A stretch of DNA of 64,000 bases from Aquitalea sp. LB_tupeE (lineage in GTDB: Bacteria > Pseudomonadota > Gammaproteobacteria > Burkholderiales > Chromobacteriaceae), in contig NZ_JACAXB010000017.1 in NCBI RefSeq assembly GCF_013391415.1, positions 235,986 through 299,985 on the forward strand, written 5' to 3'. Each line of letters opens with the position of its first letter. Position 1 is the first letter of the stretch. Of this stretch, positions 1 through 8,813 are shown in pieces. Position numbers and translations under genes: made by a program. The notes under the pieces are model-generated. The model did not search any database. It was not told the origin of the DNA and saw only the letters and a list, made by a program, of their open reading frames with translations.

Positions 1-885
1 GCGGATTTGCTGCTGGCTGGCGGTGTGGAGAGCATGTCGCGTGCACCACTGGTGCTGGGCAAGGCGGCCCAGGCCTTTGACCGCAATCAGGCCCTGTTCG
101 ACACCACCATAGGCTGGCGCTTTATCAACCCTTTGATGGCAGAACAGTTTGGCACCGACTCCATGTCGCAAACCGCTGACAACGTGGCAGCTGCCTTTGG
201 CATCAGCCGGGCCGATCAGGACTGCTTTGCCCTGCAATCGCAACAACGCTGGCACGCCGCACAGCAGCAGGGCCGCTTTGCCGCGGAAATCATCCCGGTG
301 ACGCTGTCACGTCCGCGCCAGCCGGAGCGGGTGTTTGATTGTGACGAGCACCCGCGTCCGGAGGTGACGCTGGAAGGGCTGGCCAGCTTGTCCGGCATCA
401 ATGGCAAGGATCTGTCGGTGACGGCGGGCAATGCCTCCGGGGTGAATGACGGGGCTTGCGCCTTGCTACTGGCTTCGGCGCGTGCAGTAGAACAGTACGG
501 CCTGCGCCCACTGACCCGCGTGCTGGGCATGGCCTGCGCCGGGGTGGAGCCACGGCTGATGGGCATGGGCCCGGTGCCCGCCAGCCGCAAGCTGTTGCAG
601 CGGTTGGGTCTGCGCTTGGACCAGATGGAGGTGATTGAAATCAACGAAGCCTTTGCTGCCCAGTCACTGGCGGTGCTGCGTGAGCTGGGGCTGGCGGAGG
701 ATGCGCCCCACATCAACCCCAATGGTGGGGCGATTGCCATGGGGCATCCGCTGGGCATGAGTGGCGCACGCTTGTTGGCCACCGCCAGTTATGAGCTGCA
801 ACGCCGTCAGGGCCGCTATGCCTTGTGCAGCATGTGCATCGGCGTGGGGCAGGGCATTGCCATGGTGCTGGAGCGGGTCAGCTAG
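1..885 (+). CDS. Thiolase, 3-oxoadipyl-CoA type (5' end outside window)
   Basis: The gene is cut by the left edge. The frame is open from base 1 and 294 residues are visible of a family length near 400. Thiolases transfer an acyl group between acetyl-CoA and a 3-ketoacyl-CoA. Seen in order: GGVESMSRAP, NASGVNDGACALL, EINEAFAAQ, the histidine block GGAIAMGHPLGMSGAR, and CIGVGQG with the second catalytic cysteine at the C-terminus. The first catalytic cysteine would lie upstream of the window. The blocks TTIGWRFINPLM and CSMCIGVGQG are typical of PcaF/PaaJ (3-oxoadipyl-CoA thiolase, aromatic degradation), but a general acetyl-CoA acyltransferase cannot be excluded without the upstream neighbours. 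Its last 8 bases overlap the convergent msrQ. Confidence 0.9.
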   Translation, partial: ADLLLAGGVESMSRAPLVLGKAAQAFDRNQALFDTTIGWRFINPLMAEQFGTDSMSQTADNVAAAFGISRADQDCFALQSQQRWHAAQQQGRFAAEIIPVTLSRPRQPERVFDCDEHPRPEVTLEGLASLSGINGKDLSVTAGNASGVNDGACALLLASARAVEQYGLRPLTRVLGMACAGVEPRLMGMGPVPASRKLLQRLGLRLDQMEVIEINEAFAAQSLAVLRELGLAEDAPHINPNGGAIAMGHPLGMSGARLLATASYELQRRQGRYALCSMCIGVGQGIAMVLERVS

Positions 886-1504
886 AGCGTTGCCGTAGCC
901 GCCGCACCAAGCGCCAGCCCAGCAGCACGGCCAGCACGCTGGCGTACAGCATGGGCTGGGTGAGGTCTTTCTTCACCAGCCACCAGTAATGCAGCACACC
1001 CAGCAGCGCCACCGGGTAAACCAGCCGGTGCAGCTTGCCCCAGTTGCGTTTCAGCCGTTTCATCCAGCCCTGGGTGGAGGTGATGGCCAGCGGGGTCATC
1101 AGCAGCATGGCGGCAAAGCCGATGGTGATGAAGGGGCGCTTGGCGATGTCGTGCAGCATGCCGGGCCAGTCGAAGAACTGATCCAGCCACACATAGGTGG
1201 TGAAGTGCAGGCAGCCGTAAAAAAACGCATACAGGCCCAGCATGCGGCGCAGACGCAGCGGCCAGCCCCAGCCGGACAGCTGGCGCAAGGGGCTGATGGC
1301 CAGGGTGATCAGCAAGAAGCTCAGCGTCCAGGTGCCGGTGGAGCGGGTGATGAACTCCACCGGATTGACTGCATCGCCAGACAGCACTATCCACGCCGCG
1401 CGGGCCAGTGGCAGCAGGCTCAGCAGGAACACGGCGATTTTCAGCCAGTTGAAGCGGGCAGGCTGGCGGGCGGCAGCAGGGTTTTTCATGCGCAGGGTCG
1501 TCAT
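878..1504 (-). CDS. msrQ: MsrQ, haem-binding membrane subunit of methionine sulfoxide reductase
   Basis: This 208-residue protein is mostly hydrophobic, with about six membrane segments and conserved histidines in YGCLHFTTYVW and LLGVLHYWW that fit haem b ligation. MsrQ passes electrons from the respiratory chain to periplasmic MsrP, which repairs oxidised methionines in envelope proteins. It lies directly behind msrP: the msrP stop codon ends one base before the ATG chosen here. An in-frame ATG 15 bases downstream is the alternative start. The open frame extends further upstream inside msrP, but that part does not look like this family. The msrP-msrQ order supports the call. Confidence 0.93.
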   Translation of the reverse strand: MTTLRMKNPAAARQPARFNWLKIAVFLLSLLPLARAAWIVLSGDAVNPVEFITRSTGTWTLSFLLITLAISPLRQLSGWGWPLRLRRMLGLYAFFYGCLHFTTYVWLDQFFDWPGMLHDIAKRPFITIGFAAMLLMTPLAITSTQGWMKRLKRNWGKLHRLVYPVALLGVLHYWWLVKKDLTQPMLYASVLAVLLGWRLVRRLRQRSS

Positions 1505-1505
1505 G

Positions 1506-2414
1506 TCAGAAGTTCTTGCGCAGGTCCATGCCACGGTACAGGCTGGCCACCTGATCGCCATAGCCGTTGAACGGCAGTGTTTTGCGCTTGAGGAATTCGC
1601 CAATGCGCCGTTCGCTGGCCTGGCTCCAGCGTGGATGGTCCACCTCCGGGTTTACATTGGAATAGAAGCCGTACTCGTGGGCATTGGCCATATTCCAGCT
1701 GGTGGCGGGCATTTGCTCTTGCAGATGGATGCGCACGATGGACTTGATGCTCTTGAAACCGTATTTCCACGGCACTACCAGCCGGATCGGTGCACCGTTC
1801 TGGTTGGGCAGCACATCGTTGTACAGGCCGACGGCCAGAATGGTGAGCGGGTGCATGGCTTCGTCCATGCGCAGCCCTTCACGGTACGGCCAGTCCAGTA
1901 CGCGGCTGCGCTGGCCGGGCATCTCGGCCGGGCGTTGCAGGGTTTCGAAGGCCACGTATTTGGCGCGCGAGTTGGGGGCGACTTGCTTGAGCAGGCTGGC
2001 CAGCGGAAAGCCTATCCACGGAATCACCATACTCCAGCCTTCCACGCAGCGCAGGCGGTAAATGCGTTCTTCCAGCGGCTGTTTCAGCAGTTCTTCGATG
2101 CCAAAGCTGCGCGGCTTGCCTACCTCGCCATCCACCACCACATTCCACGGCCGGGTTTTCAAGGAACCGGCGTACATGGCAGGTTCGCTCTTGTCGGTGC
2201 CGAATTCGTAGTAGTTGTTGTAGCTGGTGATGTCTTTCAGGCTGTTGGGTTTGTCGCTGGTGGACAGCTGGCTTTTCTTGCTGGCCAGTGCGGCCAGGGT
2301 TTCGCCGGACAGCAACAGTCCGGCACTACCCAGCATGAACTGGCGGCGGTTGAAATACACGCCTTCGGGGGTGATTTCCGAAGGCTGGATGTCGGTGGGT
2401 TTCTTGATGAGCAT
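1506..2414 (-). CDS. msrP: MsrP, periplasmic molybdenum methionine sulfoxide reductase
   Basis: This 302-residue molybdoenzyme subunit reduces both diastereomers of methionine sulfoxide in periplasmic proteins. The N-terminus has a twin-arginine signal (NRRQFML, arginines 23 and 24, then a hydrophobic stretch ending near residue 43), so it is exported folded by Tat. The molybdopterin-liganding cysteine is seen in [11 protein letters not shown] (Cys123). The length fits the MsrP (YedY) family. It is followed at once by its membrane partner msrQ, so the two form one operon. The upstream gap of about 200 bases to the next gene holds a degenerate copy of the repeat seen at 9632-9737. Confidence 0.95.
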   Translation of the reverse strand: MLIKKPTDIQPSEITPEGVYFNRRQFMLGSAGLLLSGETLAALASKKSQLSTSDKPNSLKDITSYNNYYEFGTDKSEPAMYAGSLKTRPWNVVVDGEVGKPRSFGIEELLKQPLEERIYRLRCVEGWSMVIPWIGFPLASLLKQVAPNSRAKYVAFETLQRPAEMPGQRSRVLDWPYREGLRMDEAMHPLTILAVGLYNDVLPNQNGAPIRLVVPWKYGFKSIKSIVRIHLQEQMPATSWNMANAHEYGFYSNVNPEVDHPRWSQASERRIGEFLKRKTLPFNGYGDQVASLYRGMDLRKNF

Positions 2415-2533
2415 GATGGTTTCTCCAGTGCTGTGCTTCTTTGTCGCAGCAACAGGGAGAATCTGACATGCAATCTTTACGATTGTTCTGGCTGGGCTGA
2501 TAGCTAATGGCTAATTTGTGTTAAGGCCTGATA

Positions 2534-2577
2534 CAAAACCCCCGCTGCCCGGATTCTCTACGCGGCGTTGTTAGCGG
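2534..2577. repeat. Possible short degenerate copy of the 9632-9737 repeat
   Basis: The stretch starts with ACAAAACCCCCG and ends with GTTGTTAGCGG, so its two ends are an imperfect inverted repeat. The same end sequences, and the internal GATTCT next to the C-run, occur in the longer palindromic element between the AraC and asparagine synthase genes. It is a weak match and may be a decayed or internally deleted copy. Confidence 0.35.
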
Positions 2578-2614
2578 CTAGAAGCCGCCGGTCGGTAAGG
2601 GGACTAAGCTGCAC

Positions 2615-3541
2615 TCAGGCCGCCAGTGTCGCCCAACTGCGCCCCAGCGCGCTGCCCTGGCCTCCATCGCGCGCCAGCAACTGGCCAATGGCTTGCAGGG
2701 CCGTCCAGCGCGGACCGCACCAGTCCGGCGCAATCAGGGTGGGGGCTTGCGCGGTGGCGGAAATGCGGTGGAATACCACCTCCGGCGGGGTATGGCGAAT
2801 CAAGGAAGCGGCCAGGCTGGCGTAGTCGTCCAGCGCCATGGCAGATACCTCGCCGCGTTGGTGCTGGGCGGCCATGCGGCTGCCGCGCACGATCATCAGC
2901 GGATGCAGCTTCAGGCCCTGTACGCCGATTTCCAGCACGGTATCCAGCGTGGCATGCACATCGGCGGCATCTTCGCCGGGCAGGCCGGCAATCAGGTGGG
3001 TGCATACCGGCAAGCCATATTGCTGCGCACGGCGCACTGCATCGCGGTAATCAGCCAGTGTATGGCCACGCAGGATGCGGCGCTGGGTGTGGTCGTGCGC
3101 AGTTTGCAAGCCCAGCTCCAGCCACACTTCCTTGCCGGTGGCCTGGTAGGACGCCAGCAGTTCCAGTGCGCTGTCCGGCACACAGTCCGGCCGGGTGCCG
3201 ACGCACAGGCCGATGACATCGGCGCTGGCGGTTGCTTCGTCATAGAGCTGGCGCAGGCGGCTGACTTCGGCATAGGTGCTGGTGTAGGCCTGAAAGTAGG
3301 CCAGGTAACGACGCGCCCGGTCGGTTTTATCCTTTTCGCGGGCAATCTGGCCGCTGATGGACAGTTCGGCGGCATCCCGGCCAAAGCTTTTGACATTGCA
3401 AAAAGTGCAGCCGCCACGCCCCAGCGTGCCGTCGCGGTTGGGGCAGGTAAAGTCACCGGCCAGTGACAGCTTGTGTACCGGCTGGCCATGACGGCGTTTG
3501 AGGTAGTGCCCGAAAGTGTGCAGATGAGCGGTAAGGTCCAT
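2615..3541 (-). CDS. Radical SAM protein, YhcC/TIGR01212 family
   Basis: The 308-residue protein has the spaced cysteine motif of this subfamily near the N-terminus: Cys33, Cys45 and Cys48 in DFTCPNRDGTLGRGGCTFC, which should bind a [4Fe-4S] cluster and SAM. Further family blocks are CVGTRPDCVPD, WLELGLQTAHD and THLIAGLPGED. The reaction is not established; the E. coli homologue is YhcC. The start is set at the ATG giving MDLTAHLHTFGHYLK, which matches the usual N-terminus. The open frame extends 24 codons further up but without family resemblance. It stands alone on this strand between msrP and a small membrane protein. Confidence 0.9.
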   Translation of the reverse strand: MDLTAHLHTFGHYLKRRHGQPVHKLSLAGDFTCPNRDGTLGRGGCTFCNVKSFGRDAAELSISGQIAREKDKTDRARRYLAYFQAYTSTYAEVSRLRQLYDEATASADVIGLCVGTRPDCVPDSALELLASYQATGKEVWLELGLQTAHDHTQRRILRGHTLADYRDAVRRAQQYGLPVCTHLIAGLPGEDAADVHATLDTVLEIGVQGLKLHPLMIVRGSRMAAQHQRGEVSAMALDDYASLAASLIRHTPPEVVFHRISATAQAPTLIAPDWCGPRWTALQAIGQLLARDGGQGSALGRSWATLAA

Positions 3542-3627
3542 GAGGCAGAACAACAGTGTGCGGCAGAAAAGCGCATAGCGTAGGCTGTTTGCCCTTGCCG
3601 GACCCTGTGCCACATCAAGGCTTGGGC

Positions 3628-3810
3628 TCAGAGCTGGTGAAAGCCCAGCGAGTACAGCAGTACGAAGATGGCCGAGGCCACCAGCAAGGCGATGGCCAGG
3701 GTGCTGATGAATTCGCGCAGGCTGGCCCGCTGACGTCGGTCCAGCAGCCAGCGTGCAATGGCATACAGCACGGCAAACAGCAGCAACAGGCGGAACAGGC
3801 GACCGATCAT
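3628..3810 (-). CDS. Small membrane protein, 60 residues, function unknown
   Basis: The ATG at the right end gives MIGRLFRLLLLFAVLYAIARWLLD, a strong first membrane helix, then a short basic loop (DRRQRASLREF) and a second helix (STLAIALLVASAIFVLLYSLGF). The protein is therefore predicted to be a two-helix inner membrane hairpin. The longer open frame upstream overlaps the metX promoter region and has no hydrophobic or conserved pattern, so it is not used. I recognise no family. It lies between the radical SAM gene and the divergent metX. Confidence 0.6.
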   Translation of the reverse strand: MIGRLFRLLLLFAVLYAIARWLLDRRQRASLREFISTLAIALLVASAIFVLLYSLGFHQL

Positions 3811-3882
3811 GACGGGGGCTGAGAGAAGAAAACCGGGCCGATTATGCGGTGGCAGCTGTCCGGTAGCAAGCAAGGCTATGGA

Positions 3883-3888
3883 TATAAT
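3883..3888 (+). promoter_or_regulatory. Candidate -10 box for metX
   Basis: A perfect TATAAT lies about 107 bases upstream of the metX ATG. No good -35 hexamer is seen at 16-18 bases. The transcript would carry a leader of about 100 nt with a small possible hairpin (AGCCTACAGGAGGCT). It does not match the SAM or SAH riboswitch consensus sequences that I know. Confidence 0.35.
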
Positions 3889-3994
3889 CGGCCAGACAGG
3901 CGATGATAGCAGCCGTAGCCTACAGGAGGCTCCGCACCGAGAATGGCCAGCAAGGCCGCCGGCGGGGCAATAATCAATAGAGGCCTTTTTTGTT

Positions 3995-5137
3995 ATGTCT
4001 GATCTGACAAGGTCCGTCGGCATCGTGCAGGCGCAGACAGCGGTATTCGATACTCCGCTGCATCTGGCCAGCGGTGCCGTGCTGCCTGATTACCAACTGT
4101 GTTTTGAAACCTATGGCACGCTCAATGCGGCGCGCAGCAATGCCATCCTGATCTGCCATGCGCTGTCCGGCCATCATCATGTGGCAGGGCGCTACACGCC
4201 CGAGGATAAGGCCGCAGGCTGGTGGGACAATATGGTGGGCCCGGGCAAACCCATCGACACCGACCGCTTCTTTGTGGTGGGGCTGAATAATCTGGGTGGC
4301 TGCCACGGCAGTACCGGCCCGTCTTCCATCAATCCGGCCACCGGCCAGCCCTGGGGGTCTTCCTTCCCGGTGATGACGGTGCCGGACTGGGTGTGCTCGC
4401 AAGCGCGGCTGGCCGACCGGCTGGGCATAGACCGCTGGGCCGCGGTGATTGGTGGCAGCCTGGGCGGCATGCAAGCGCTGCAATGGAGCATCGACTACCC
4501 GGAGCGGGTGGCGCATGCGCTGGTGATTGCCTCCGCGCCCAAACTGTCGGCACAGAACATCGCCTTTAACGACGTGGCCCGTCAGGCCATTCTCACCGAC
4601 CCGGATTTCCACGGCGGCGACTACTACGCCCACGATGCCATTCCGCGGCGCGGTCTGCGGCTGGCGCGCATGCTGGGCCATATCACCTATCTGTCCGACG
4701 ACGGCATGGGCGAGAAATTCGGCCGCATGCTCAAAAGTGGCGATTACCAGTTTGGTTACGAGGTGGAATTCGAGATCGAATCCTACCTGCGTTATCAGGG
4801 CGACAAGTTCTCTGATTATTTTGACGCCAATACCTATTTGCTGATGACCAAGGCACTTGACTACTTCGACCCGGCCAAGGATCTGAACGACGACATCGTG
4901 GCGGCACTGAAAAAGGCCACGGCGCGTTTCATGGTGGCCAGCTTTACCTCGGACTGGCGTTTCTCGCCAGAGCGCTCGCGCGAAATCGTCAAGGCGCTGG
5001 TGGCTGCGGACAAGGAAGTGGTGTACGGCGAAATCGAATCCGTGCACGGCCATGATGCCTTCCTGATGCTGGATGAGCCCTATGTCAACCTGATGCGTGC
5101 CTATCTCAACCGTGTGGCCGAGGAGGTATCCGCATGA
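3995..5137 (+). CDS. metX: MetX homoserine O-acyltransferase
   Basis: This 380-residue alpha/beta-hydrolase-fold enzyme acylates homoserine in the first committed step of methionine synthesis. The nucleophile elbow GGSLGGMQ places the catalytic serine at residue 155. The other triad members fit Asp in [12 protein letters not shown] and His in SVHGHDAF (about residue 353). GHHHVAG and [13 protein letters not shown] are family blocks. In proteobacteria that pair metX with metW, the acyl donor is often succinyl-CoA rather than acetyl-CoA; which one applies here is not decided by this reading. The stop codon overlaps the start of metW by four bases (ATGA), so they are co-translated. Confidence 0.95.
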   Translation: MSDLTRSVGIVQAQTAVFDTPLHLASGAVLPDYQLCFETYGTLNAARSNAILICHALSGHHHVAGRYTPEDKAAGWWDNMVGPGKPIDTDRFFVVGLNNLGGCHGSTGPSSINPATGQPWGSSFPVMTVPDWVCSQARLADRLGIDRWAAVIGGSLGGMQALQWSIDYPERVAHALVIASAPKLSAQNIAFNDVARQAILTDPDFHGGDYYAHDAIPRRGLRLARMLGHITYLSDDGMGEKFGRMLKSGDYQFGYEVEFEIESYLRYQGDKFSDYFDANTYLLMTKALDYFDPAKDLNDDIVAALKKATARFMVASFTSDWRFSPERSREIVKALVAADKEVVYGEIESVHGHDAFLMLDEPYVNLMRAYLNRVAEEVSA

Positions 5138-5736
5138 GCGCTGCCAACACCTTGCGGGCCGACCTGCAACTGATTGCCGACTGGGTAGCCCCCTCTAGCC
5201 GGGTACTGGACCTGGGCTGCGGCGACGGTGCCCTGCTGTCCTGGCTCAACCGTCACAAGGCGGTGCGTGGCTATGGCGTGGACTTTGACGTCAATAACGT
5301 GGTGCGCTGCGTGCAAGCCGGCGTCAATGCCATTCAGGGCAACCTGGAAACCGGTCTGGCCGAATTCGAAGACCAGCGTTTTGACCATGTGGTGTTGTCG
5401 CAAACCATTCAGGCCATGCACAATACCGAGCAGATTCTGGTGGAAATGCTGCGTGTCGGCCGTGAGGCCATCGTCACCTTCCCCAACTTCGGCTACTGGG
5501 AAAACCGCTGGCAGATTCTGCAAGGCCATATGCCGGTGTCGGAAACCATTCCTTACCAGTGGTACAACACGCCTAACATCCATTGGTGCATGCTGGGGGA
5601 TTTCGAAGCGCTGTGCGCCCAAAACGGCATCCGCGTACTGGAGCGGGTGGTGATGAACGAAGCCAAGCGCATTCACTTCCTGCCCAATCTGCGCGGCAGC
5701 CTGGCGTTTTACCGGGTTGCCCGGCAAACGGCCTGA
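5134..5736 (+). CDS. metW: MetW, methionine biosynthesis methyltransferase-like protein
   Basis: The 200-residue protein has a class I methyltransferase fold, with the SAM-binding loop [12 protein letters not shown] near residue 31. [10 protein letters not shown] and [17 protein letters not shown] are typical MetW blocks. MetW works together with MetX in the homoserine acylation step; its own chemistry is not firmly known. It overlaps metX by four bases and is followed by a strong terminator, so metX-metW is a closed two-gene operon. Confidence 0.94.
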   Translation: MSAANTLRADLQLIADWVAPSSRVLDLGCGDGALLSWLNRHKAVRGYGVDFDVNNVVRCVQAGVNAIQGNLETGLAEFEDQRFDHVVLSQTIQAMHNTEQILVEMLRVGREAIVTFPNFGYWENRWQILQGHMPVSETIPYQWYNTPNIHWCMLGDFEALCAQNGIRVLERVVMNEAKRIHFLPNLRGSLAFYRVARQTA

Positions 5737-5752
5737 TGATTGATGACTAACA

Positions 5753-5775
5753 AAGGCGGCTGTTGGCCGCCTTTT
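5753..5775 (+). terminator. Rho-independent terminator after metW
   Basis: GGCGGC and GCCGCC pair around a five-base loop (TGTTG) and are followed by TTTTT. Confidence 0.85.
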
Positions 5776-5804
5776 TGCATTGGCGGCCCATGCCGCAAGG
5801 ATAC

Positions 5805-7085
5805 ATGACGCAAACTCCCGTTCACTGGCGGCAGGCCATCCTGTCGCGTCGCATACTGATCTGCATTGCCACCGGCTTCAGTTCCGGCCTGCCCTTGTAT
5901 CTGCTGATCAACCTGCTGCCGGCCTGGCTGCGCAGCGAAGGGGTGAATCTCAAGGCCATCGGCCTGTTTGCCCTGATCGGCCTGCCGTATACCTGGAAAT
6001 TCCTGTGGTCGCCGCTGCTGGACCGCTTCGTCCCGCCGCTGTTGGGGCGGCGTCGTGGCTGGATGCTGCTCAGCCAACTGGCCTTGCTGCTCAGCATGGC
6101 CTTGTTCGGCCTGTTCAATCCCGCCATCCAGTTACAGCAGATTGCAGCCCTGGCGGCGGCGGTGGCCTTTTTCTCTGCCAGCCAGGACATCGTGCTGGAT
6201 GCCTATCGCCGCGAGCTGCTGCCCGAAGTCGAGCTGGGCCTGGGCAACGCAGTGCATATCAATGCCTACCGGCTGGCCGGACTGGTGCCCGGTGCCTTGT
6301 CGCTGATTCTGGCCGATCACACCAGTTGGACCAATGTATTCATCATCACCGCGCTGTTCATGTTGCCGGGGCTGCTCATGACCCTGCTGGTGGCCGAGCC
6401 CAGGCTGGCTGCTGCACCACCCAAAACGCTGCGCGAGGCGGTGGTGGAGCCGTTTCATGAATTCATCCACCGCCAGGGCTGGCACAGTGCCGCCACCATT
6501 CTGGGCTTCATCTTCCTGTACAAGCTGGGAGACAGCATGGCCACCGCGCTGGCCACACCGTTTTATCTGGACATGGGCTTTGCCAAATCGGATATCGGCC
6601 TGGTGGCCAAGAATGCCGGGCTGTGGCCGGCGGTGATTGGTGGGCTGCTGGGCGGGGTGTGGATGCTCAAGCTGGGCATCAACCGTGCGCTGTGGCTGTT
6701 TGGTGTGGTGCAGGTATTGTCGATTCTGGGTTTTGCCTGGCTGGCCAGCTACGGCCATTTCCAGCAGATTGGCCCTGTCCAGTTAGGTCAGCTGGCGCTG
6801 GTGATCGGTTTTGAAGCGCTGGGCGTAGGCCTGGGCACGGCGGCCTTTGTCGCCTTTATCGCCCGTACTACCCATCCGGCCTATACCGCCACCCAGTTTG
6901 CCCTGTTTACCAGTCTGTCTGCCGTGCCGCGCACCTTTGCCAATGCGGCTACCGGCTATATTGTGGATGGTCTGGGCTGGATGGGTTTTTTCCTGCTGTG
7001 CACCCTGCTGGCCCTGCCTGGCATGTTGTTGCTGTTGAAAGTGGCCCCGTGGCGCGGGGATGATCAGAACGGAGAGACTGCATGA
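5805..7085 (+). CDS. ampG: AmpG-type muropeptide permease (MFS)
   Basis: The 426-residue transporter has about 12 membrane helices. The N-terminal blocks TGFSSGLPLYLLI and GLPYTWKFLWSPLLDR, and SASQDIVLDAYRRELL further on, are characteristic of AmpG. AmpG imports anhydro-muropeptides shed from the wall so the cell can recycle them and sense beta-lactam damage. The start is the ATG with AAGGA seven bases upstream; the frame is open a little further back, over the metW terminator, and that part is not used. Its end overlaps the start of an MliC-like lysozyme inhibitor gene by four bases, linking two cell-wall functions. Confidence 0.9.
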   Translation: MTQTPVHWRQAILSRRILICIATGFSSGLPLYLLINLLPAWLRSEGVNLKAIGLFALIGLPYTWKFLWSPLLDRFVPPLLGRRRGWMLLSQLALLLSMALFGLFNPAIQLQQIAALAAAVAFFSASQDIVLDAYRRELLPEVELGLGNAVHINAYRLAGLVPGALSLILADHTSWTNVFIITALFMLPGLLMTLLVAEPRLAAAPPKTLREAVVEPFHEFIHRQGWHSAATILGFIFLYKLGDSMATALATPFYLDMGFAKSDIGLVAKNAGLWPAVIGGLLGGVWMLKLGINRALWLFGVVQVLSILGFAWLASYGHFQQIGPVQLGQLALVIGFEALGVGLGTAAFVAFIARTTHPAYTATQFALFTSLSAVPRTFANAATGYIVDGLGWMGFFLLCTLLALPGMLLLLKVAPWRGDDQNGETA

Positions 7086-7483
7086 AGGCAACTGTTATCC
7101 TGTTGAGTCTGCTCAGCCTGCCGGTGCTGGCCGAACCAGGGCCGGACGCCTCACCGGAGCCTGCCATGCCGGCTGCCGGCAATAACGTGGTATTGCAAAA
7201 GGTGGATTACCAGTGCGCGGCCCACCGCATGGTCAGCGTCGAGTATCCGCAGGCAGAAGTGGAAGACGTGGTACCCATCCGCATCAGCTGGCATGGTCGC
7301 CATTACCGGCTGGTGCGGGTCAGCAGTGCCAATGGCGCACGCTATGCCAGCCAGCAGCTGGTGTGGTGGAACAAGGGCGAGCAGGCGGTATTGCTCACCC
7401 GCGGCGGGCGCACGCTGGCACGCGATTGCCAGCCCTTGGCAACCGCGACAACTGCGCCAGTCCCTACCCCGGCAGCACCATAA
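7082..7483 (+). CDS. MliC-type lysozyme inhibitor, exported
   Basis: The 133-residue protein has a signal peptide (about residues 1-17, ending VLA) with no lipobox cysteine, so it is periplasmic and soluble, unlike the lipoprotein MliC of E. coli. The mature part matches the MliC/PliC fold: Cys45 and Cys116 can form the disulfide, and the inhibitory loop pattern is SSANGARY (81-88) followed by WWNKGEQAVLL (95-105). Such proteins plug the active site of c-type lysozyme. A proline/alanine-rich tail ends the protein. It is translationally coupled to ampG by a four-base overlap and closed by a terminator. The family call is from memory of the motif. Confidence 0.72.
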   Translation: MKATVILLSLLSLPVLAEPGPDASPEPAMPAAGNNVVLQKVDYQCAAHRMVSVEYPQAEVEDVVPIRISWHGRHYRLVRVSSANGARYASQQLVWWNKGEQAVLLTRGGRTLARDCQPLATATTAPVPTPAAP

Positions 7484-7485
7484 AG

Positions 7486-7510
7486 AAACCGGCCATCAAG
7501 GCCGGTTTTG
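7486..7510 (+). terminator. Terminator after the MliC-like gene
   Basis: CCGGCC pairs with GGCCGG around ATCAA and is followed by TTTT. On the other strand it reads GGTTTC, so it may help to stop the convergent MFS gene as well. Confidence 0.8.
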
Positions 7511-7526
7511 CTTTGTGCAGCGTGAC

Positions 7527-8756
7527 TCAGGCTTTTTTACGGTGCAGGTCGGGCAGCAGCACGGTGATGATGCCCAGCAGCGGCAGGTAGGCACACAGCT
7601 GGTACACGGTTTCGATGCCGTAGTGGTCGGCCACCTTGCCCAGCACCGCCGCACCAATGCCGCCAATGCCGAAGGCAAAACCGAAGAACAACCCGGACAC
7701 CATGCCTACCTTGCCCGGCACCAGCTCCTGTGCATACACCAGAATGGCAGAGAAAGCCGAGGCCAGAATGAAGCCGATGATGAAGGACAGCACGCTGGTC
7801 CAGAACAGGTCCACATGCGGCAGCGCCAGGGTGAACGGTGCCACCCCCAGAATCGAGAACCAGATCACCCGCTTGCGGCCAATGGCATCGCCAATCGGCC
7901 CGCCCAGCACCGTGCCGGCCGCCACAGCAAACAGGAAAATGAACAGATGCAGCTGCGCTGCCTGTACGCCCAGTCCGAAGTGCTGCATCAGGTAGAAGGT
8001 GAAATAGCTGGTAATGCTGGTGAGGTAGAAATACTTGGAGAACACCAACAGCACCAGCACGCCCAGCGTGAACGCCGTGCGCTGCGGCGACAGACCGGTG
8101 GGCACGATGGCCTTGTGTGCCTTGGCCGTACGCTGCTGATGGCTATACCAGTTACCGATGCGCCACAGCACCAGCATGCCTAACAGCGCAGCCAGCGAGA
8201 ACCATGCCAGGCTGGGCTGACCATAGGGAAACACCACCAGCGCGGCCAGCAGCGGGCCAGTGGCACTGCCAGCATTGCCACCTACCTGGAACAAGGACTG
8301 TGCCAGACCATGGCGACCGCCGGACGCCATGCGCGCCACGCGGGAGGATTCCGGGTGGAAAATGGAAGAGCCAGTGCCCACCAGTGCGGCGGCAAGCAGC
8401 AACACCGGATAAGTGGACGCCACCGACAGCAGCAGTAGGCCGCACAGGGTGGAACCCATGCCGAATACCAGCGAATAAGGCAGCGGGCGCTTGTCGGTAT
8501 AGATGCCGACCAGTGGTTGCAATAGCGAGGCGGTACACTGGTAAACCAGCGTCATCAGGCCGATCTGGGCGAAGCTTAGATGAAAGCCGCCTTTCAGTAC
8601 CGGGTAGATGGCCAGAATCAGCGACTGCAGCATGTCGTTGAGGAAATGGGTAAAACTGATGGCACCCAATACCCGGAAGCGGGTGTCCTGCGGCGGGGCC
8701 ATGCTCTGGCTGGCGCTTGTCATGATGATGTCGTCTTGTGGTGGTGGGTTCATCAT
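7527..8756 (-). CDS. MFS exporter, fosmidomycin-resistance (Fsr) family
   Basis: This protein of about 409 residues has 12 predicted membrane helices. The N-terminal blocks FTHFLNDMLQSLILAIYPVLK and FHPESSRVARMASGGRHGLAQS are hallmarks of Fsr-type drug exporters of the major facilitator superfamily. Two start regions are possible: the ATG pair at the chosen start, or an ATG 33 bases further in (MTSASQSM); neither has a strong ribosome site. It is divergent from an AraC regulator only about 57 bases away, which is likely its regulator. The natural substrate cannot be told from sequence. Confidence 0.85.
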   Translation of the reverse strand: MMNPPPQDDIIMTSASQSMAPPQDTRFRVLGAISFTHFLNDMLQSLILAIYPVLKGGFHLSFAQIGLMTLVYQCTASLLQPLVGIYTDKRPLPYSLVFGMGSTLCGLLLLSVASTYPVLLLAAALVGTGSSIFHPESSRVARMASGGRHGLAQSLFQVGGNAGSATGPLLAALVVFPYGQPSLAWFSLAALLGMLVLWRIGNWYSHQQRTAKAHKAIVPTGLSPQRTAFTLGVLVLLVFSKYFYLTSITSYFTFYLMQHFGLGVQAAQLHLFIFLFAVAAGTVLGGPIGDAIGRKRVIWFSILGVAPFTLALPHVDLFWTSVLSFIIGFILASAFSAILVYAQELVPGKVGMVSGLFFGFAFGIGGIGAAVLGKVADHYGIETVYQLCAYLPLLGIITVLLPDLHRKKA

Positions 8757-8813
8757 GCTATCAAGGGCTATCCTTGCCCGTCTTGTGCATTCAGGGCAAT
8801 TATCTGCGAGAAA

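Noticed and set aside
3895..3994. SAM or SAH riboswitch in the metX leader
   Set aside because: The leader has a possible small hairpin but does not show the conserved core of the SAM-I, SAM-II or SAH types as I know them.
3974..5053. Long open frame antisense to metX
   Set aside because: It is histidine- and glutamine-rich shadow sequence without ribosome site or family resemblance; metX is certain on the other strand.
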